Below, in pieces: positions 7,250-16,283 of a DNA stretch of 64,000 bases (positions within the stretch are counted from its first letter, which is position 1; every line of letters begins with the position of its first letter). Source of the stretch: Nocardia sp. NBC_01327 (GTDB lineage Bacteria > Actinomycetota > Actinomycetes > Mycobacteriales > Mycobacteriaceae); assembly GCF_035958815.1 (NCBI RefSeq), contig NZ_CP108383.1, forward strand, positions 4,836,001 through 4,900,000, read 5' to 3'. Below the pieces are notes generated by a model. The model did not search any database. It saw only the letters and a list, made by a program, of their open reading frames with translations, and was not told where the DNA came from. Made by a program: the position numbers and the translations under genes.

Positions 7250-8065
7250 ATGACCGCGATACTCGACGCGCCCGGCGCGCAGATCTACTACAAGGTTCGA
7301 GGGACAGGCCCGGTGTTGTTGTTGCTGCCAGGCGGCGACGGCGATGCTGATGCATTTGACGGCCTTGCCCATCACCTGGAGCCGGACTTCACGGTGGTCA
7401 CCTTCGACCGGCGCGGCCTGTCACGCAGTACGGCCACGACGGCTGCGGCGAGTCCTCGAACGCATGCCGACGACGCCGCGCTGGTCCTGGCTGCGTTGAC
7501 CGACTCGCCGGCGCTGGTTTTCGGCACCAGCATCGGCGCCGTCATCGCAATGGAACTTGCAGTGCGCCACCAGGAGCGGGTTCGGATTGTGGTCGCCCAT
7601 GAACCGCCCGTCGGAGCCTTGCTGCCGGACGCGGAGCGTACGGAATTGGTTCAGGCCCAGCTCGACGTCGAAGACGCGTACCGCCGCGACGGCATCGCAG
7701 CGGCCATGATGCTGTTTGTCCGGATCGCGGGATTCGATATCGCCGACCGCGAGCCCGATGTGCCTCTGGCGCCGCTGAATCCGTGCCGTATACGCAACCT
7801 CGAATATTTCCTCGCCCACGATGTGCCCGCAGTGCGCGAATACCATCCCGACACCGTCGCACTTCGTGCTGTGGCCGACTCGATCATGCCGGCGGTGGGA
7901 GAAACCAGCGTCGGTCCGGTGCCACGTTGTTCCTCGGTCCTGGCCCAGCTGCTGCGCAGCGAAATCGCGACGTTCCCCGGTGGTCATAACGGGCCATCTT
8001 TTCGGCCGCGGGCCTTTGCCGATCGGTTGCGAGAGATCCTGCGCTCGATCCCGTGCGCCGCCTGA
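7250..8065 (+). CDS. alpha/beta-hydrolase
   Basis: 271 residues from ATG 7250. The oxyanion segment is LLLLPGGDGDADAFDGLAHH, the nucleophile elbow is FGTSIGA (GxSxG with Ser), and the C-terminal catalytic His is in FPGGHNGP. DRRGLSRS before the elbow is typical of the fold. It is divergent from a TetR gene with a shared double operator, suggesting induction by a small hydrophobic ligand. The natural substrate (ester, lactone, epoxide or other) cannot be told. Confidence 0.85.
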   Translation: MTAILDAPGAQIYYKVRGTGPVLLLLPGGDGDADAFDGLAHHLEPDFTVVTFDRRGLSRSTATTAAASPRTHADDAALVLAALTDSPALVFGTSIGAVIAMELAVRHQERVRIVVAHEPPVGALLPDAERTELVQAQLDVEDAYRRDGIAAAMMLFVRIAGFDIADREPDVPLAPLNPCRIRNLEYFLAHDVPAVREYHPDTVALRAVADSIMPAVGETSVGPVPRCSSVLAQLLRSEIATFPGGHNGPSFRPRAFADRLREILRSIPCAA

Positions 8066-8153
8066 CCTCCATACCGCCTCAGCCTGTTGATCGTATTGTC
8101 CAGGTGCGACATCCCAGGCTATGCATGACGGTCGCCCGCTCATCGGGGTGCGG

Positions 8154-8248
8154 GCGTTCGGTCCCAGATAGATTCTGCCGGTTGATCTTCCGAGGCGCCG
8201 CGCTAGCCGTAGCGAACCGCGCGACATGCGCCATGACAGTGTGTTCGA
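8154..8248 (-). repeat. dispersed intergenic repeat, copy A
   Basis: On the minus strand this reads from TCGAACACACTGTCATGGCG through TAGCGCGGCGCCTCGGAAG and then ATCAACCGGCAG. It aligns over its whole length with 24547-24648 and, less well, with 26091-26170. It is non-coding and lies just after the hydrolase gene. Confidence 0.7.
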
Positions 8249-8269
8249 CGAGGGAGGTGGGGAGCACCT

Positions 8270-8618
8270 GTGGCGGACGAATACGAATGGAACGAACACG
8301 ATTACGTCGAGCTGGTGGAAGGGGAGCGTCGGCGCTACGCATGGGTGATGGAGCGGTACGGCGGGCGGACTCAGGAAGAGGCGCAAGCCGAGGCTTCGGC
8401 GTTCTACTACTACGAGGATCCTGGTAAAGAGTGTCGCGGATTAGTCTTTGACGATGAGCGCATCAGCCGGGGTGAGCACCCTGAAATCCGCAGGAGAGGA
8501 CGTTCGGAGGCACTGTCGGCCAACGAGTGTGGACGGCCGACCAACTGTCCATTCCCCACTGCTCCATGGGGTGAATTTCCACGGGGACACCAGCACGATC
8601 GGCAAGGACGAGGCAGAC
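8270..8618 (+). pseudogene. hypothetical acidic protein gene, 3' end lost
   Basis: GTG 8270 follows a good ribosome site (GGGAGG / GGGGAG). About 60 residues look like a genuine small acidic protein (DEYEWNEHDYVELVEGERRR, then YEDPGKECRGLVF). After about 8458 the sequence becomes unrelated and matches a stretch at 6526-6559. At 8619 an IS element begins, and the frame simply runs on into it. The original 3' end is missing, so it is annotated as truncated. The family is unknown. Confidence 0.5.
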
Positions 8619-9383
8619 TGAACCGCCCCGGAGTGTCGGGAGACTTTCGCAAGTGGGTGCGCCAAGGCCAGATCGATACCGGAGTGCGTGCGGGTGTCGG
8701 GTCGGAGGCGTTGGCGGAGCTGAAGCGGTTGCGGCGCGAGAACGCAGAACTCAAGCGCGCAAACGGAATTCTGAAAGCCGCGTTCACGCAGAGAACTTCG
8801 GTGTCTACGGCGCGAGAAAAGTGTGGCTGCAACCGAATCGGGAAGGGCATCGGGAGGCCTGCTGCACCATCGAGCGCTTGATGGGCGAGCTCGGGCTGCG
8901 TGGCGCGGTCCGAGCTCGGGTCGAGCGCACCACGTTCGCGGATCCACTCGCACCGCGGGCGGCGGATCTGGTGCGAAGGAAGTTCGCCCCGCTGGCGCCG
9001 AAGTGGGATGTGAAAGATGTTGTGCACCATACCGGTAGAGGATCGCAATATACGTCCATTGCCTTTACCGAGTGGTTCGCCGAGTCCGGAATCCAGCCGT
9101 CGGTCGGTGCGGTCGGGTCCTCGTATGACAACGCGCTCGCCGAGACGATCAACGGTCTCCACAAGACCGAACCGATCAAGCCCGGAGGCCCCTGGCGCAG
9201 TGTCGATCACGTCGAGTTCGCGACCGCCGAATGGGTCGACCGGTTCCACCACCGCCGCCTCTACCGGTACTGCGGGGACATCCCGCCCGCCGAGATGGCG
9301 ACGGCCTACTACGCTCAACAACCAGTCCAGCAACCTGCCGGGCTGTCACACCGATAAGTCTCCGGACTCGCCTGGGCGGTTCA
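8619..9383 (+). mobile_element. IS3-family insertion sequence, internally deleted (765 bp)
   Basis: 26-bp imperfect terminal inverted repeats are at 8619-8644 and 9358-9383 (22 of 26 match; both begin TGAACCGCCC read inward). They enclose remnants of IS3 orfA and orfB. A full-length element of this group is about 1.2-1.3 kb, so roughly 500 bp is missing. No target-site duplication is evident (GAC left, GGG right). Confidence 0.8.
8640..9357 (+). pseudogene. IS3-family transposase orfA/orfB remnant
   Basis: The orfA tail is seen as ALAELKRLRRENAELKRANG followed by ILKAAF, the leucine-zipper end of IS3 OrfA. In another frame OrfB resumes with GVYGARKVW and later IERLMGELGLRGA, then jumps from RRKFAPLAPKW straight to VVHHTGRGSQYTSIAF. 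The part of the integrase core with the first catalytic Asp (normally VADLTYV...) is deleted. The second Asp block is also altered (HTGRGSQY for HSDRGSQY, so the Asp is Gly), while the Glu block (SYDNALAETINGLHK) is intact. It is inactive, but its inverted repeats could still respond to a related transposase. Confidence 0.8.
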
Positions 9384-9470
9384 GGGTCACCGAATCATGT
9401 TCCACGACAACTGAAAGCTGATCAGCTCGACGCGCGAAGCTTATTCGCCGTGCCATAGTCTGGGCGTTCG

Positions 9471-10514
9471 GTGACGAATGGGGAGCGCATGCGGTGGTCG
9501 CTGTGGTGGCGACGGACGTGGATCGCTGGACTGACGGTGCTGGGGCTCGTCATCGCCGTGGTCGTCGGAATGGTGGTCGCGCTGCGGCTGGAGTATGCGG
9601 GGACGCCGACGGCGCACACCAGGGGTCGGGACGCGCTGTGGCTGGGGCACGAGTGGATCGATGGTCGCAAAGACGAAGGCGACGTCGCCGCGTTGAAGGC
9701 GCAGTTGGCCGACACCGGCATCAAGGATCTCTACGTCTTCTCCGGTCCGCTCGACTCCGAGGGAAGTCTGCCCGACGACCGGCATCCCAACGCGTCGTGG
9801 TTCGTCGACGCCGTCCACCGCGAAATTCCCAATGCTCGAGTGCAGGCCTGGTTGGGAAACTTCGTCGCCCCGGAGTATCCGGACGAATTGCATCTCGACG
9901 CCCCCGACGTGCGGGGGAATATCCTCACGTCGACCCGGCAGTTACTGGATCTCGGATTCGACGGCGTGCATTACGATTTCGAGCCGATTCGCTCGGGCAC
10001 CGCCGATTTCCTGACCCTGCTGGACCAAGCCCATGCCCTCACCACGGGGAGGCACGCGCTGCTATCGATCGCCGCGCCCCAAATCGACCCGCTCCCCGGA
10101 TTGCACGCCCCCTACCTCGCTGTCGCTGGACATGAAAAGTGGTGGTCGCAAACGTATTTCGCCGCGGCGGCGCATCGGGTGGATCAAATCGCCGTGATGT
10201 CCTACGACACGGCCATGCCCTACCGATTCATGTACGGAGGCTACGTCGCCGAACAGACCACACTCGCCCTACAGGTAACGCCCCCATCCGTCGACTTACT
10301 GATGGGCCTACCGGCCTATCAGGTGGAGAACATCGCCCACCACAGCTCAGCGGAAACCGTTGACGTGGCAATTCGGGCGATCCGGCTGGGCTTGGGCCGC
10401 ACAGACCCCGCACGGCCCGCTTTCGGCGTCGCCCTCTTCGTCGACTACACCGCCACACCCGCGGACTGGGCCGCCTACCGAGCCAACTGGGTGACCACCG
10501 CACCGACCAGGTGA
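9471..10514 (+). CDS. membrane-anchored GH18-like (chitinase-fold) protein
   Basis: 347 residues from GTG 9471 (ATG 9489 is an alternative). Residues 8-40 hold an N-terminal membrane anchor (WIAGLTVLGLVIAVVVGMVV), leaving a large extracellular domain. The motif GFDGVHYDFEP (residues 162-172) resembles the GH18 DxxDxDxE active-site strand, with Asp164, Asp169 and Glu171 kept and the middle Asp replaced by His167. Nearby segments (ALWLGHEWID; IAVMSYDTAMPY; LLMGLPAY) fit a TIM barrel. It is probably a surface glycosidase or a non-catalytic sugar binder. Its neighbours give no functional clue. Confidence 0.72.
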   Translation: MTNGERMRWSLWWRRTWIAGLTVLGLVIAVVVGMVVALRLEYAGTPTAHTRGRDALWLGHEWIDGRKDEGDVAALKAQLADTGIKDLYVFSGPLDSEGSLPDDRHPNASWFVDAVHREIPNARVQAWLGNFVAPEYPDELHLDAPDVRGNILTSTRQLLDLGFDGVHYDFEPIRSGTADFLTLLDQAHALTTGRHALLSIAAPQIDPLPGLHAPYLAVAGHEKWWSQTYFAAAAHRVDQIAVMSYDTAMPYRFMYGGYVAEQTTLALQVTPPSVDLLMGLPAYQVENIAHHSSAETVDVAIRAIRLGLGRTDPARPAFGVALFVDYTATPADWAAYRANWVTTAPTR

Positions 10515-10753
10515 CCGAGTGGATTTCTCACCCTCGAAGTGATCGTGGGCCCACGGCGCCAGCGGAGACATCCGGACGGGGACATGCGTTCTGAGAGCTG
10601 GAGTGGCTCTGTCTCGGATGCTCGGGCCGACCGGGCGGTGCATGCAGGCAATCCTGCACAACTTCTCCACACCAGTGCCGAGATCTGCGACTGCCCAACG
10701 GATAACGTCGAATCTCGTATCAGGAACACGGGTGAGTAGGGAGTCTGGGGCGA

Positions 10754-11311
10754 ATGCGGAAGGCGATCGGTGACGCCGGCGCAGTGCTGGCAGGCTTGGT
10801 AATTGGCTGTCTGATAATCATCGGGGCGATCTGGGTGCTCGTGCATTGGATGGAAAGAGCTGCCGCTGGTGAGGCCGCGGCTCCCACGATCACTGCCGAC
10901 GAGGCCCGAGATCGGATGGACACGCTGCTTCGACACGCAGTTGCCACAATGGGACCCGAGGTGTCTCTGACGCAGACGAAAGTCGAAGTGACAGGGGCGG
11001 AGTGCAACTACGGCTGGCAGGGCGGCGATGGCCCGACCGGGGAAGTCGAGGTCTCTCTCAGCTATCTCCTGGGTGGCGTGACGCCGGATACGCAAGCTGG
11101 TGTGATCAGTGCCATGGGGATGGTGGGCCCCACCCATCACGAGGGAGACTATTTCCAGACGGTGGCAGACCCCGATCGTTCCGGCTCATATCAGTACGTG
11201 TTCACGCTGAAATACGAGCCTGACCATCAAATGTCGATCCACGCATACCACGACTGCCTCTGGGAGCATGGGACACCGGAGCCACTTCCAAGGCTGGGAA
11301 CAACCAACTGA
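10754..11311 (+). CDS. hypothetical membrane-anchored protein
   Basis: 185 residues from ATG 10754. There is one N-terminal membrane helix (AVLAGLVIGCLIIIGAIWVL) followed by an extracellular domain of about 150 residues with two cysteines (in GAECNYGW and YHDCLWEHG) that could form a disulfide. The composition and layout resemble the many small mycobacterial/nocardial exported proteins of unknown function. No recognised domain. It is preceded by a 239-bp gap with no visible gene. Confidence 0.65.
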   Translation: MRKAIGDAGAVLAGLVIGCLIIIGAIWVLVHWMERAAAGEAAAPTITADEARDRMDTLLRHAVATMGPEVSLTQTKVEVTGAECNYGWQGGDGPTGEVEVSLSYLLGGVTPDTQAGVISAMGMVGPTHHEGDYFQTVADPDRSGSYQYVFTLKYEPDHQMSIHAYHDCLWEHGTPEPLPRLGTTN

Positions 11312-11387
11312 AGTGGACCGTCAGCAGGATTCGCGCGCTTCGAGCGCCGCGTTGGCAGGCCATCCGAACCTTCGACGATGCCTCGAT

Positions 11388-11798
11388 TCACGAACTCGCC
11401 CGCCGCATGTTCGTGAAATACACCGCCGGTTCCCGCGTAATCAGCCCGTACCCGCCGTCCGGAGTCGCCGCGAACGGAGCGGGCAGATACAGCACCGGCA
11501 GCACCTCATCGATCAACGGCCGCTCCTCCCGCGTGATCCGATAACCGACCTCGACCACCGCGGGCACATCACCATCGACAACCGCACCGCCCTCGCGCCG
11601 GACGCACCGATACGGTTCGAGCCGCACCGTCCGAATAGCCGTCCGCGCCCATCGGAACAGCACCCACGTGCTCGCCGCCGGCCGCGCGTACTCCACCAAC
11701 CCCACACCATCGCCCCAGAAGACGAACTGCTCATCCTCCATCGAGCTGTGATATCCGGCCTCGGCACTCCACTGTCCGATGATTTCGTCACCCTGCAT
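11388..11798 (-). CDS. hypothetical protein
   Basis: 136 residues if started at ATG 11798 (MQGDEIIGQW); the open frame continues upstream but with low-complexity, non-protein-like sequence. The chain alternates hydrophobic and charged beta-like segments (QFVFWGDGVGLVEYARPAA; VEVGYRITREERPLIDEVLP) and has no membrane segment or known motif. No ribosome site is clear before either start. I do not recognise the family. Confidence 0.5.
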   Translation of the reverse strand: MQGDEIIGQWSAEAGYHSSMEDEQFVFWGDGVGLVEYARPAASTWVLFRWARTAIRTVRLEPYRCVRREGGAVVDGDVPAVVEVGYRITREERPLIDEVLPVLYLPAPFAATPDGGYGLITREPAVYFTNMRRASS

Positions 11799-12055
11799 CG
11801 AGCGATTGAACCACTGCGCCACCGTGCCCGGCGAGCACGTCCGCAAAGGCCGCGACCCGTGCGTTCTGAGCTGTCCGCTACTACCGAACGCAGCCGCCGG
11901 AGAGCGCACGCCTCTGCCGATGAGTGTGAATGATGAAGGAGCAACGTTGCTGTGCTGCAAGGCACCCTGCCTTGCTTCGTGGTGCCATTCGTCAGAGCCG
12001 GCCGCTGGCCGATTCCCTTCCGGCGCAACGAATTAATCCGTGCTCCCGGCTTGGG

Positions 12056-12897
12056 CTACTCCGGTGACCGCCATGCCCACGTGCCCGCGCCGTGGGACGG
12101 CGCGCAGACGACAGCGTGCCCGCTCGCGGCAATTCCCACCTGGTCGTCCTGCTTCCCATCGCATTTGTCGCCGAGTTCGTGTGTGCCGCTCACCGGCGTC
12201 ACTTTCGTCCACTGCAGGCTCCGCGCCTCATTGGCCTGGGAACACATCAGTGTCGACCCGTCCGATGAGGTGGTGAGGTTTCCGACCTGATCCTGCTGAC
12301 ACGCGGCCCCCTGAATTTGGTTCTGGTTCAGCGGGCCACCTGCCGGAGCCTTGGTGGTATTCGCGTCGGATCCATTGCAGGAGTAGCCGATCGCATAGGA
12401 GTTGGAGTCGTTCTTGGCGAGGCAGCCGAACGGGACCGCGCCCGCTGAGCTGAGTTGCAGTGCGGTGCCCTGGGTTTGGTCGAGGCAGAGCAAGCCGGTT
12501 TGGTCCATGCGGCAGTCGTAGTCGTCGAAGGTGAGACGACTGCCGTAGCTCAGGGTTTCGCCGAAGCCGAGCGTGAACTGTCCGGGGTCGCCTGTGATGC
12601 GCCCGATGCCGACGGCGCAGCCTGTGCGGACGTGGTGGGCGCGGTCGAGGTCGCCGCGAATTGTGTTGCCGCCGCAGTGCTTGTGGACGATTTCCCGAGC
12701 TGTCCGCCCAGGTATACCCCGCCGACAGCGAGTACGGTCACCACCACCCCTGCGACCGCACCGATGATCAGATATCGCCGCGTCCGATCACTACGCTGGT
12801 GCTGCTTGATGTCGGCCGGTCCGACATCACCTCGCACAGGCTCGAACACATCTGTGTCCTGCGACCACAGATCATCGTTTCGCTGTCGTCCCGCCAT
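12056..12897 (-). pseudogene. membrane-anchored Cys-containing exported protein, frameshifted
   Basis: Two minus-strand frames form one protein. The first (from ATG 12897, MAGRQRNDDLW) has a cytoplasmic head, a membrane helix (YLIIGAVAGVVVTVLAVGGV) and an Ala/Ser/Thr linker, and stops at 12550. The second starts its protein-like sequence upstream of its own first ATG (12508), reading TGDPGQFTLGFGETLSYGSR and then LTFDDYDCRM before the ATG, and runs to 12056 with several Cys. A single indel around 12590-12620 would join them into about 280 residues. It is either a true frameshift or a sequencing error in the GC-rich linker. The function is unknown. Confidence 0.65.
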
Positions 12898-12996
12898 CAC
12901 CGGCGCCCTCACTCTCTCTCAAGCACAGGGCATTTCGAAGATTCCCTCCCGCCCCGCATCGAAGAATACAAGTGGAGGGCTGGTCCGACGCAGCAG

Positions 12997-13473
12997 TTAA
13001 ACGTCGGGGCCGGTGCGGCCGCCGTAGGTGGCGATCTTGTACTCGGTCGCGGCGAGCGAGAGGGTCAGTTCGCGGATACGACGGCGGATCATGTCGCGGT
13101 GCTCGATCAGCATGTCGAGCCGTTCCGGCACGGTGTCCTCGCCGGCGTCGACGAGTTCGATGTAGTGCTGAAGATCGCGCATCGGCATGCCGGACAGCCG
13201 CATTCGGGTCAGGAATACCAGCCTCCGTACCGCTTCGGCGTCGTAGGCGCGGTAACCGCTGCTGTCGCGGCAGACCTCGATCAGCCCCGCGCGCTCGTAG
13301 TAACGCAGGGTGTGGGGCGAGACGTCGAGCATGTCCGCGACGTCGGCGATGGTCATCGGCGCCTCGATGTCCGCGGTATTCGAGAGACGATGAATCACCT
13401 CGATCGAGGCCAGGTTGTCGTCCTCGTCGCCGAGCATTGCCAGCGCCCGCTCCATCAATTCGTCCGTCGCCAC
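12997..13473 (-). CDS. MerR family regulator
   Basis: 158 residues from GTG 13473, which lies 10 nt after the stop of the SDR gene, so the two are co-transcribed. The DNA-binding domain is classical: MTIADVADMLDVSPHTLRYY then ERAGLIEVCRDSSGYRAYD. A dimerisation coiled coil follows (ERLDMLIEHRDMIRRRIREL). There is no cysteine-based metal site, so it is of the small-molecule or redox type. MerR-SDR pairs of this kind are common in actinobacteria, and the regulator probably controls its own operon. A longer frame upstream overlaps the SDR gene and is not real. Confidence 0.87.
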   Translation of the reverse strand: MATDELMERALAMLGDEDDNLASIEVIHRLSNTADIEAPMTIADVADMLDVSPHTLRYYERAGLIEVCRDSSGYRAYDAEAVRRLVFLTRMRLSGMPMRDLQHYIELVDAGEDTVPERLDMLIEHRDMIRRRIRELTLSLAATEYKIATYGGRTGPDV

Positions 13474-13483
13474 GTCATCGAGC

Positions 13484-14347
13484 CTAAACGGGGCGAACCG
13501 CGGAGACGGCGTCGTCGAAATCGGCGCTGCGGGCGGTCTCGGCCCACTGCTCGACCTCGTGCAGGCCACGACGATAGGCGCCGGACAGCCGTTCGACCGC
13601 CTCCTGCCCGAGCGGCAGGCGCAGCGGGACGTGCTCGCTGTGCGCGAGGTGCACGATGATGCCGGCCGCTCGCACCGGATCGCCTTCCTGGACGCCGTCG
13701 GCGCCGGCCATGTCGGCCCGCAGCGCGGCAAGCGTGTCACGGTAGCTTTCCGACACCGCGCTGAACTCGAGCTCCGCGTTGAATGCGGTACGGAACCGGC
13801 TCGGCTCGACGATCATCACGCGCACCCCGAACGGTGCGACCTCGGCCGCAAGGGATTCCGACCAGCCTTCGAGGGCGAACTTCGAAGAGCAATAGGCCGA
13901 CACACCGGGAAACGCCACCCGTCCGCCCTGGCTGCTCATCTGCACGATCGTGCCACTACCCTGGCCGCGCAGCACGGGCAGCGCGGCCCGCACGAGCGCC
14001 GCCGGGCCGAACAGGTGCAGGTCCATCAGGTCCCGCAATTGCGCGTCGCCGACTTCCTCGATCGCGCCGATCACGGCGCGGCCGGCATTGTTCACGAGCA
14101 CGTCGAGACGGCCGAACCGGTCGAGGGTAGTGCTCACCAGACCGGCGGCCGCATCCGTATCGCGCGCATCGAAGTGAGCGAGCAGACAGGTGTCGGCGTA
14201 CTCGGCCGCCAGGTCGGCCACGCTGTCCGGATTGCGCACCGCCGCAACGACATTGTCGCCCACCGCGAGTGCCGCCTCCGCCAGCGCGCGCCCGAAGCCC
14301 TTCGAAGCGCCGGTGATGATCCAGGTCTGGGTTGCGTGTGTAGTCAT
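13484..14347 (-). CDS. SDR family NAD(P)-dependent oxidoreductase
   Basis: 287 residues from ATG 14347. The Rossmann dinucleotide motif is TGASKGFG (residues 13-20), with NNAG for the core and YCSSK for the catalytic Tyr-Lys; the preceding Ser is in QMSSQGG. It is a classical SDR and reduces or oxidises a carbonyl/alcohol of unknown identity. It is the first gene of an operon with the MerR gene 10 nt downstream. Confidence 0.9.
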   Translation of the reverse strand: MTTHATQTWIITGASKGFGRALAEAALAVGDNVVAAVRNPDSVADLAAEYADTCLLAHFDARDTDAAAGLVSTTLDRFGRLDVLVNNAGRAVIGAIEEVGDAQLRDLMDLHLFGPAALVRAALPVLRGQGSGTIVQMSSQGGRVAFPGVSAYCSSKFALEGWSESLAAEVAPFGVRVMIVEPSRFRTAFNAELEFSAVSESYRDTLAALRADMAGADGVQEGDPVRAAGIIVHLAHSEHVPLRLPLGQEAVERLSGAYRRGLHEVEQWAETARSADFDDAVSAVRPV

Positions 14348-14563
14348 GACGGCGACGGTATGGCTTCGAGTGCGCTCAAAGGCAAGACCTTGCGAGAGAT
14401 AGGGTTCCCACCTCCAGGCCGCTGGTCATCGGAATCCGAGATCGGCGAAGTCCGCAGCAGTGACCGAGGCGGGCTTGGTGCCGGACATCGTCTCCGGATT
14501 CCCTTGTGCTGCATGTGTTGTCGAGTCGGCATCAGGAGCGCGGTCCGTAGCCGGCGGACTCGA

Positions 14564-15382
14564 TCAGCCGATCGGTGGTGCGAGGTATTCCAGCGCATAA
14601 CCACCGCCCGAGGGAGTTATGCGGGCGATGCCGGGTGAGTCGAGGTGGGCGCCGGCCACATAGTGGTGTGGTCGGGTCAGTTGGTCGAGGAGGGCCGCTC
14701 GGGCGGCGCGGGCCTGAGACTGGTTGCCGTCGAACTCCCAGGACACGTTCGGCCGATCGAATTGCAGCGTGGGAACGTGCACTGTGTCGCCCCAGACCAG
14801 AAGGTGGCCGGTGCCGCTGTCGACGTCGTAGACGGTGTGACCGGGAGTGTGGCCCGGGGTGGGGATCGCGGTGATCCAGTCGTTGATCGCGACCTGCTCC
14901 GACACGGGGACTATCCGGTCGCGGATCGGCGCGAGCCGGCCCGTGAAGACGGAGGCGTCCGCCTCGCCGATCCATACGCGCTCGAGTTTGGTGAACGCCT
15001 CTGAACCGTCCGGCGCGATCAGGCCGCTCACGTGGTCTTCGTGGTTGTGGGTAATGGCCACATCGGTGATATCCGCGCGGTCGATTCCCGCTTCGCCGAG
15101 CGCGTCGTAGATCAATCCCATGGTGGGGTCGTGCCAGTTGTCGGACGCACCGGTGTCGATGAGAACCGACCGCGTGCCGTCGGTGACATAGAAGGCATTG
15201 ACCGACAGTCGCAAGTTGCTGCCGGCCAGAGGCACCGTGGCCGGCAACTCATTAAGCGCGCACCCGTCTTCGTCGCGGAGCCGTGTGGCAGGCATGTCGA
15301 TGTACCCGTCTCGCAGCGAGATCACCTGCAGGGCACCGAATTCGAACGTGGCATGGTGCTGGCCACTCGAGATCAAACGCAT
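14564..15382 (-). CDS. MBL-fold metallo-hydrolase
   Basis: 272 residues from ATG 15382, preceded by GGAGG (15392-15396) at a 9-nt spacing. The metal-binding motif THNHEDH (HxHxDH) is present, then GHTPGH for the next histidine, WGDTVH for the bridging Asp, and a late AGAHLDSPG histidine. This is the lactonase/quorum-quenching-like branch of the superfamily, but the substrate cannot be fixed. It is divergent from an XRE-cupin regulator (15500) with an inverted repeat between them, so it is a likely target of that regulator. Confidence 0.85.
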   Translation of the reverse strand: MRLISSGQHHATFEFGALQVISLRDGYIDMPATRLRDEDGCALNELPATVPLAGSNLRLSVNAFYVTDGTRSVLIDTGASDNWHDPTMGLIYDALGEAGIDRADITDVAITHNHEDHVSGLIAPDGSEAFTKLERVWIGEADASVFTGRLAPIRDRIVPVSEQVAINDWITAIPTPGHTPGHTVYDVDSGTGHLLVWGDTVHVPTLQFDRPNVSWEFDGNQSQARAARAALLDQLTRPHHYVAGAHLDSPGIARITPSGGGYALEYLAPPIG

Positions 15383-15429
15383 GGAACCGAACCTCCGTCG
15401 TGTCGGGCGCATATCGCCCAATCTCCGAT

Positions 15430-15446
15430 AGAAGACAATATCTTCT
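15430..15446. promoter_or_regulatory. inverted repeat in divergent promoter
   Basis: AGAAGA-CAATA-TCTTCT lies between the MBL hydrolase and the XRE-cupin regulator, with a further TAGAAGAAAG half-site right after it. This AT-rich stretch is the probable promoter/operator of the pair. Confidence 0.5.
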
Positions 15447-15499
15447 TTAGAAGAAAGTTACACTACGGGCGGCGAGGTACTCATCGATCGAGGAGCACA

Positions 15500-16108
15500 G
15501 TGGTCGAGCAAGACGAAAACGCGGCGGAACCACAGCACGGTGACGATCTCGCCGGCGCGTTCGGCGGTAACGTGCGGCGACGCCGTGAGGAGGCCGGCTT
15601 GACGCTGGAACAGCTGTCGACACAGTCGTCGGTCAGCCGGGCGATGCTGTCCAAGGTCGAACGCGGCGAGAAGAGCCCGACGATCGGCGTTGCGTCCAGG
15701 ATCGCCCACGCGCTCGACACGTCGCTCTCGGACCTGATCGGTGGTCAAGCTGCTGCCGCGTCCGGCGTGGCCGTTGTCATGCGCAAGCACGAACGCCCCG
15801 TTTTCCGTGACCCGGAAACCGGCTTCGAACGCCATATGGTGTCCGCGGCCCCGGGTGCGGGAGGAGGCGAGATGATCGTCCACTACCTTCCCGCACAGGT
15901 CTCGACCGGGCTACTGCCCGCGAATCCGACAGGTACGGAGAAACAACTCGTGGTGCTCGAAGGCACCCTCACCGTCGCGATCGGCGGAATCATCGAGACC
16001 CTGAACACCGGCGACTCCCTGTTCTTCCAGGCCGACGCGGACCACGGGTTCGCCAACCGAACGAATGCACCCTGCGAATACATCATGATCATCTCGCGCA
16101 GAACCTGA
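15500..16108 (+). CDS. XRE family regulator with C-terminal cupin
   Basis: 202 residues from GTG 15500 with AGGAG (15491-15495) four bases upstream. Residues ~20-75 hold an HTH_3 domain (NVRRRREEAGLTLEQLSTQS then SVSRAMLSKVERGEKSPT). The C-terminal 90 residues form a cupin (EKQLVVLEGTLTVAIGG; TLNTGDSLFFQADADHGFAN). This architecture is common in regulators of small-molecule catabolism, where the cupin senses the ligand. The divergent MBL hydrolase is the natural target. Confidence 0.88.
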   Translation: MVEQDENAAEPQHGDDLAGAFGGNVRRRREEAGLTLEQLSTQSSVSRAMLSKVERGEKSPTIGVASRIAHALDTSLSDLIGGQAAAASGVAVVMRKHERPVFRDPETGFERHMVSAAPGAGGGEMIVHYLPAQVSTGLLPANPTGTEKQLVVLEGTLTVAIGGIIETLNTGDSLFFQADADHGFANRTNAPCEYIMIISRRT

Positions 16109-16283
16109 ACGGCCCGGATCCGAACAGCCGGCCGAACGCACTCATCTGCCGCCGGATGTGCAATGGAAATCCCGGTGTGTGATGCCCTGAGACACACGGC
16201 AATTCATTTCTCGCAAACGCCAATGACTGGTTTACGCTCGTTCACGGTGTCGCCCTTCCTTGGAGGGGCCGTGGGAGGTGCGC

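Noticed and set aside
7421..8386. A 321-codon minus-strand open frame
   Set aside because: Antisense shadow of the alpha/beta-hydrolase gene, low-quality composition.
8650..9357. Functional transposase
   Set aside because: The first catalytic Asp region is deleted, the second Asp is replaced and the reading frame is broken.
12661..13659. 332-codon plus-strand open frame
   Set aside because: Overlaps the MerR and membrane-protein genes in antisense with no domain.
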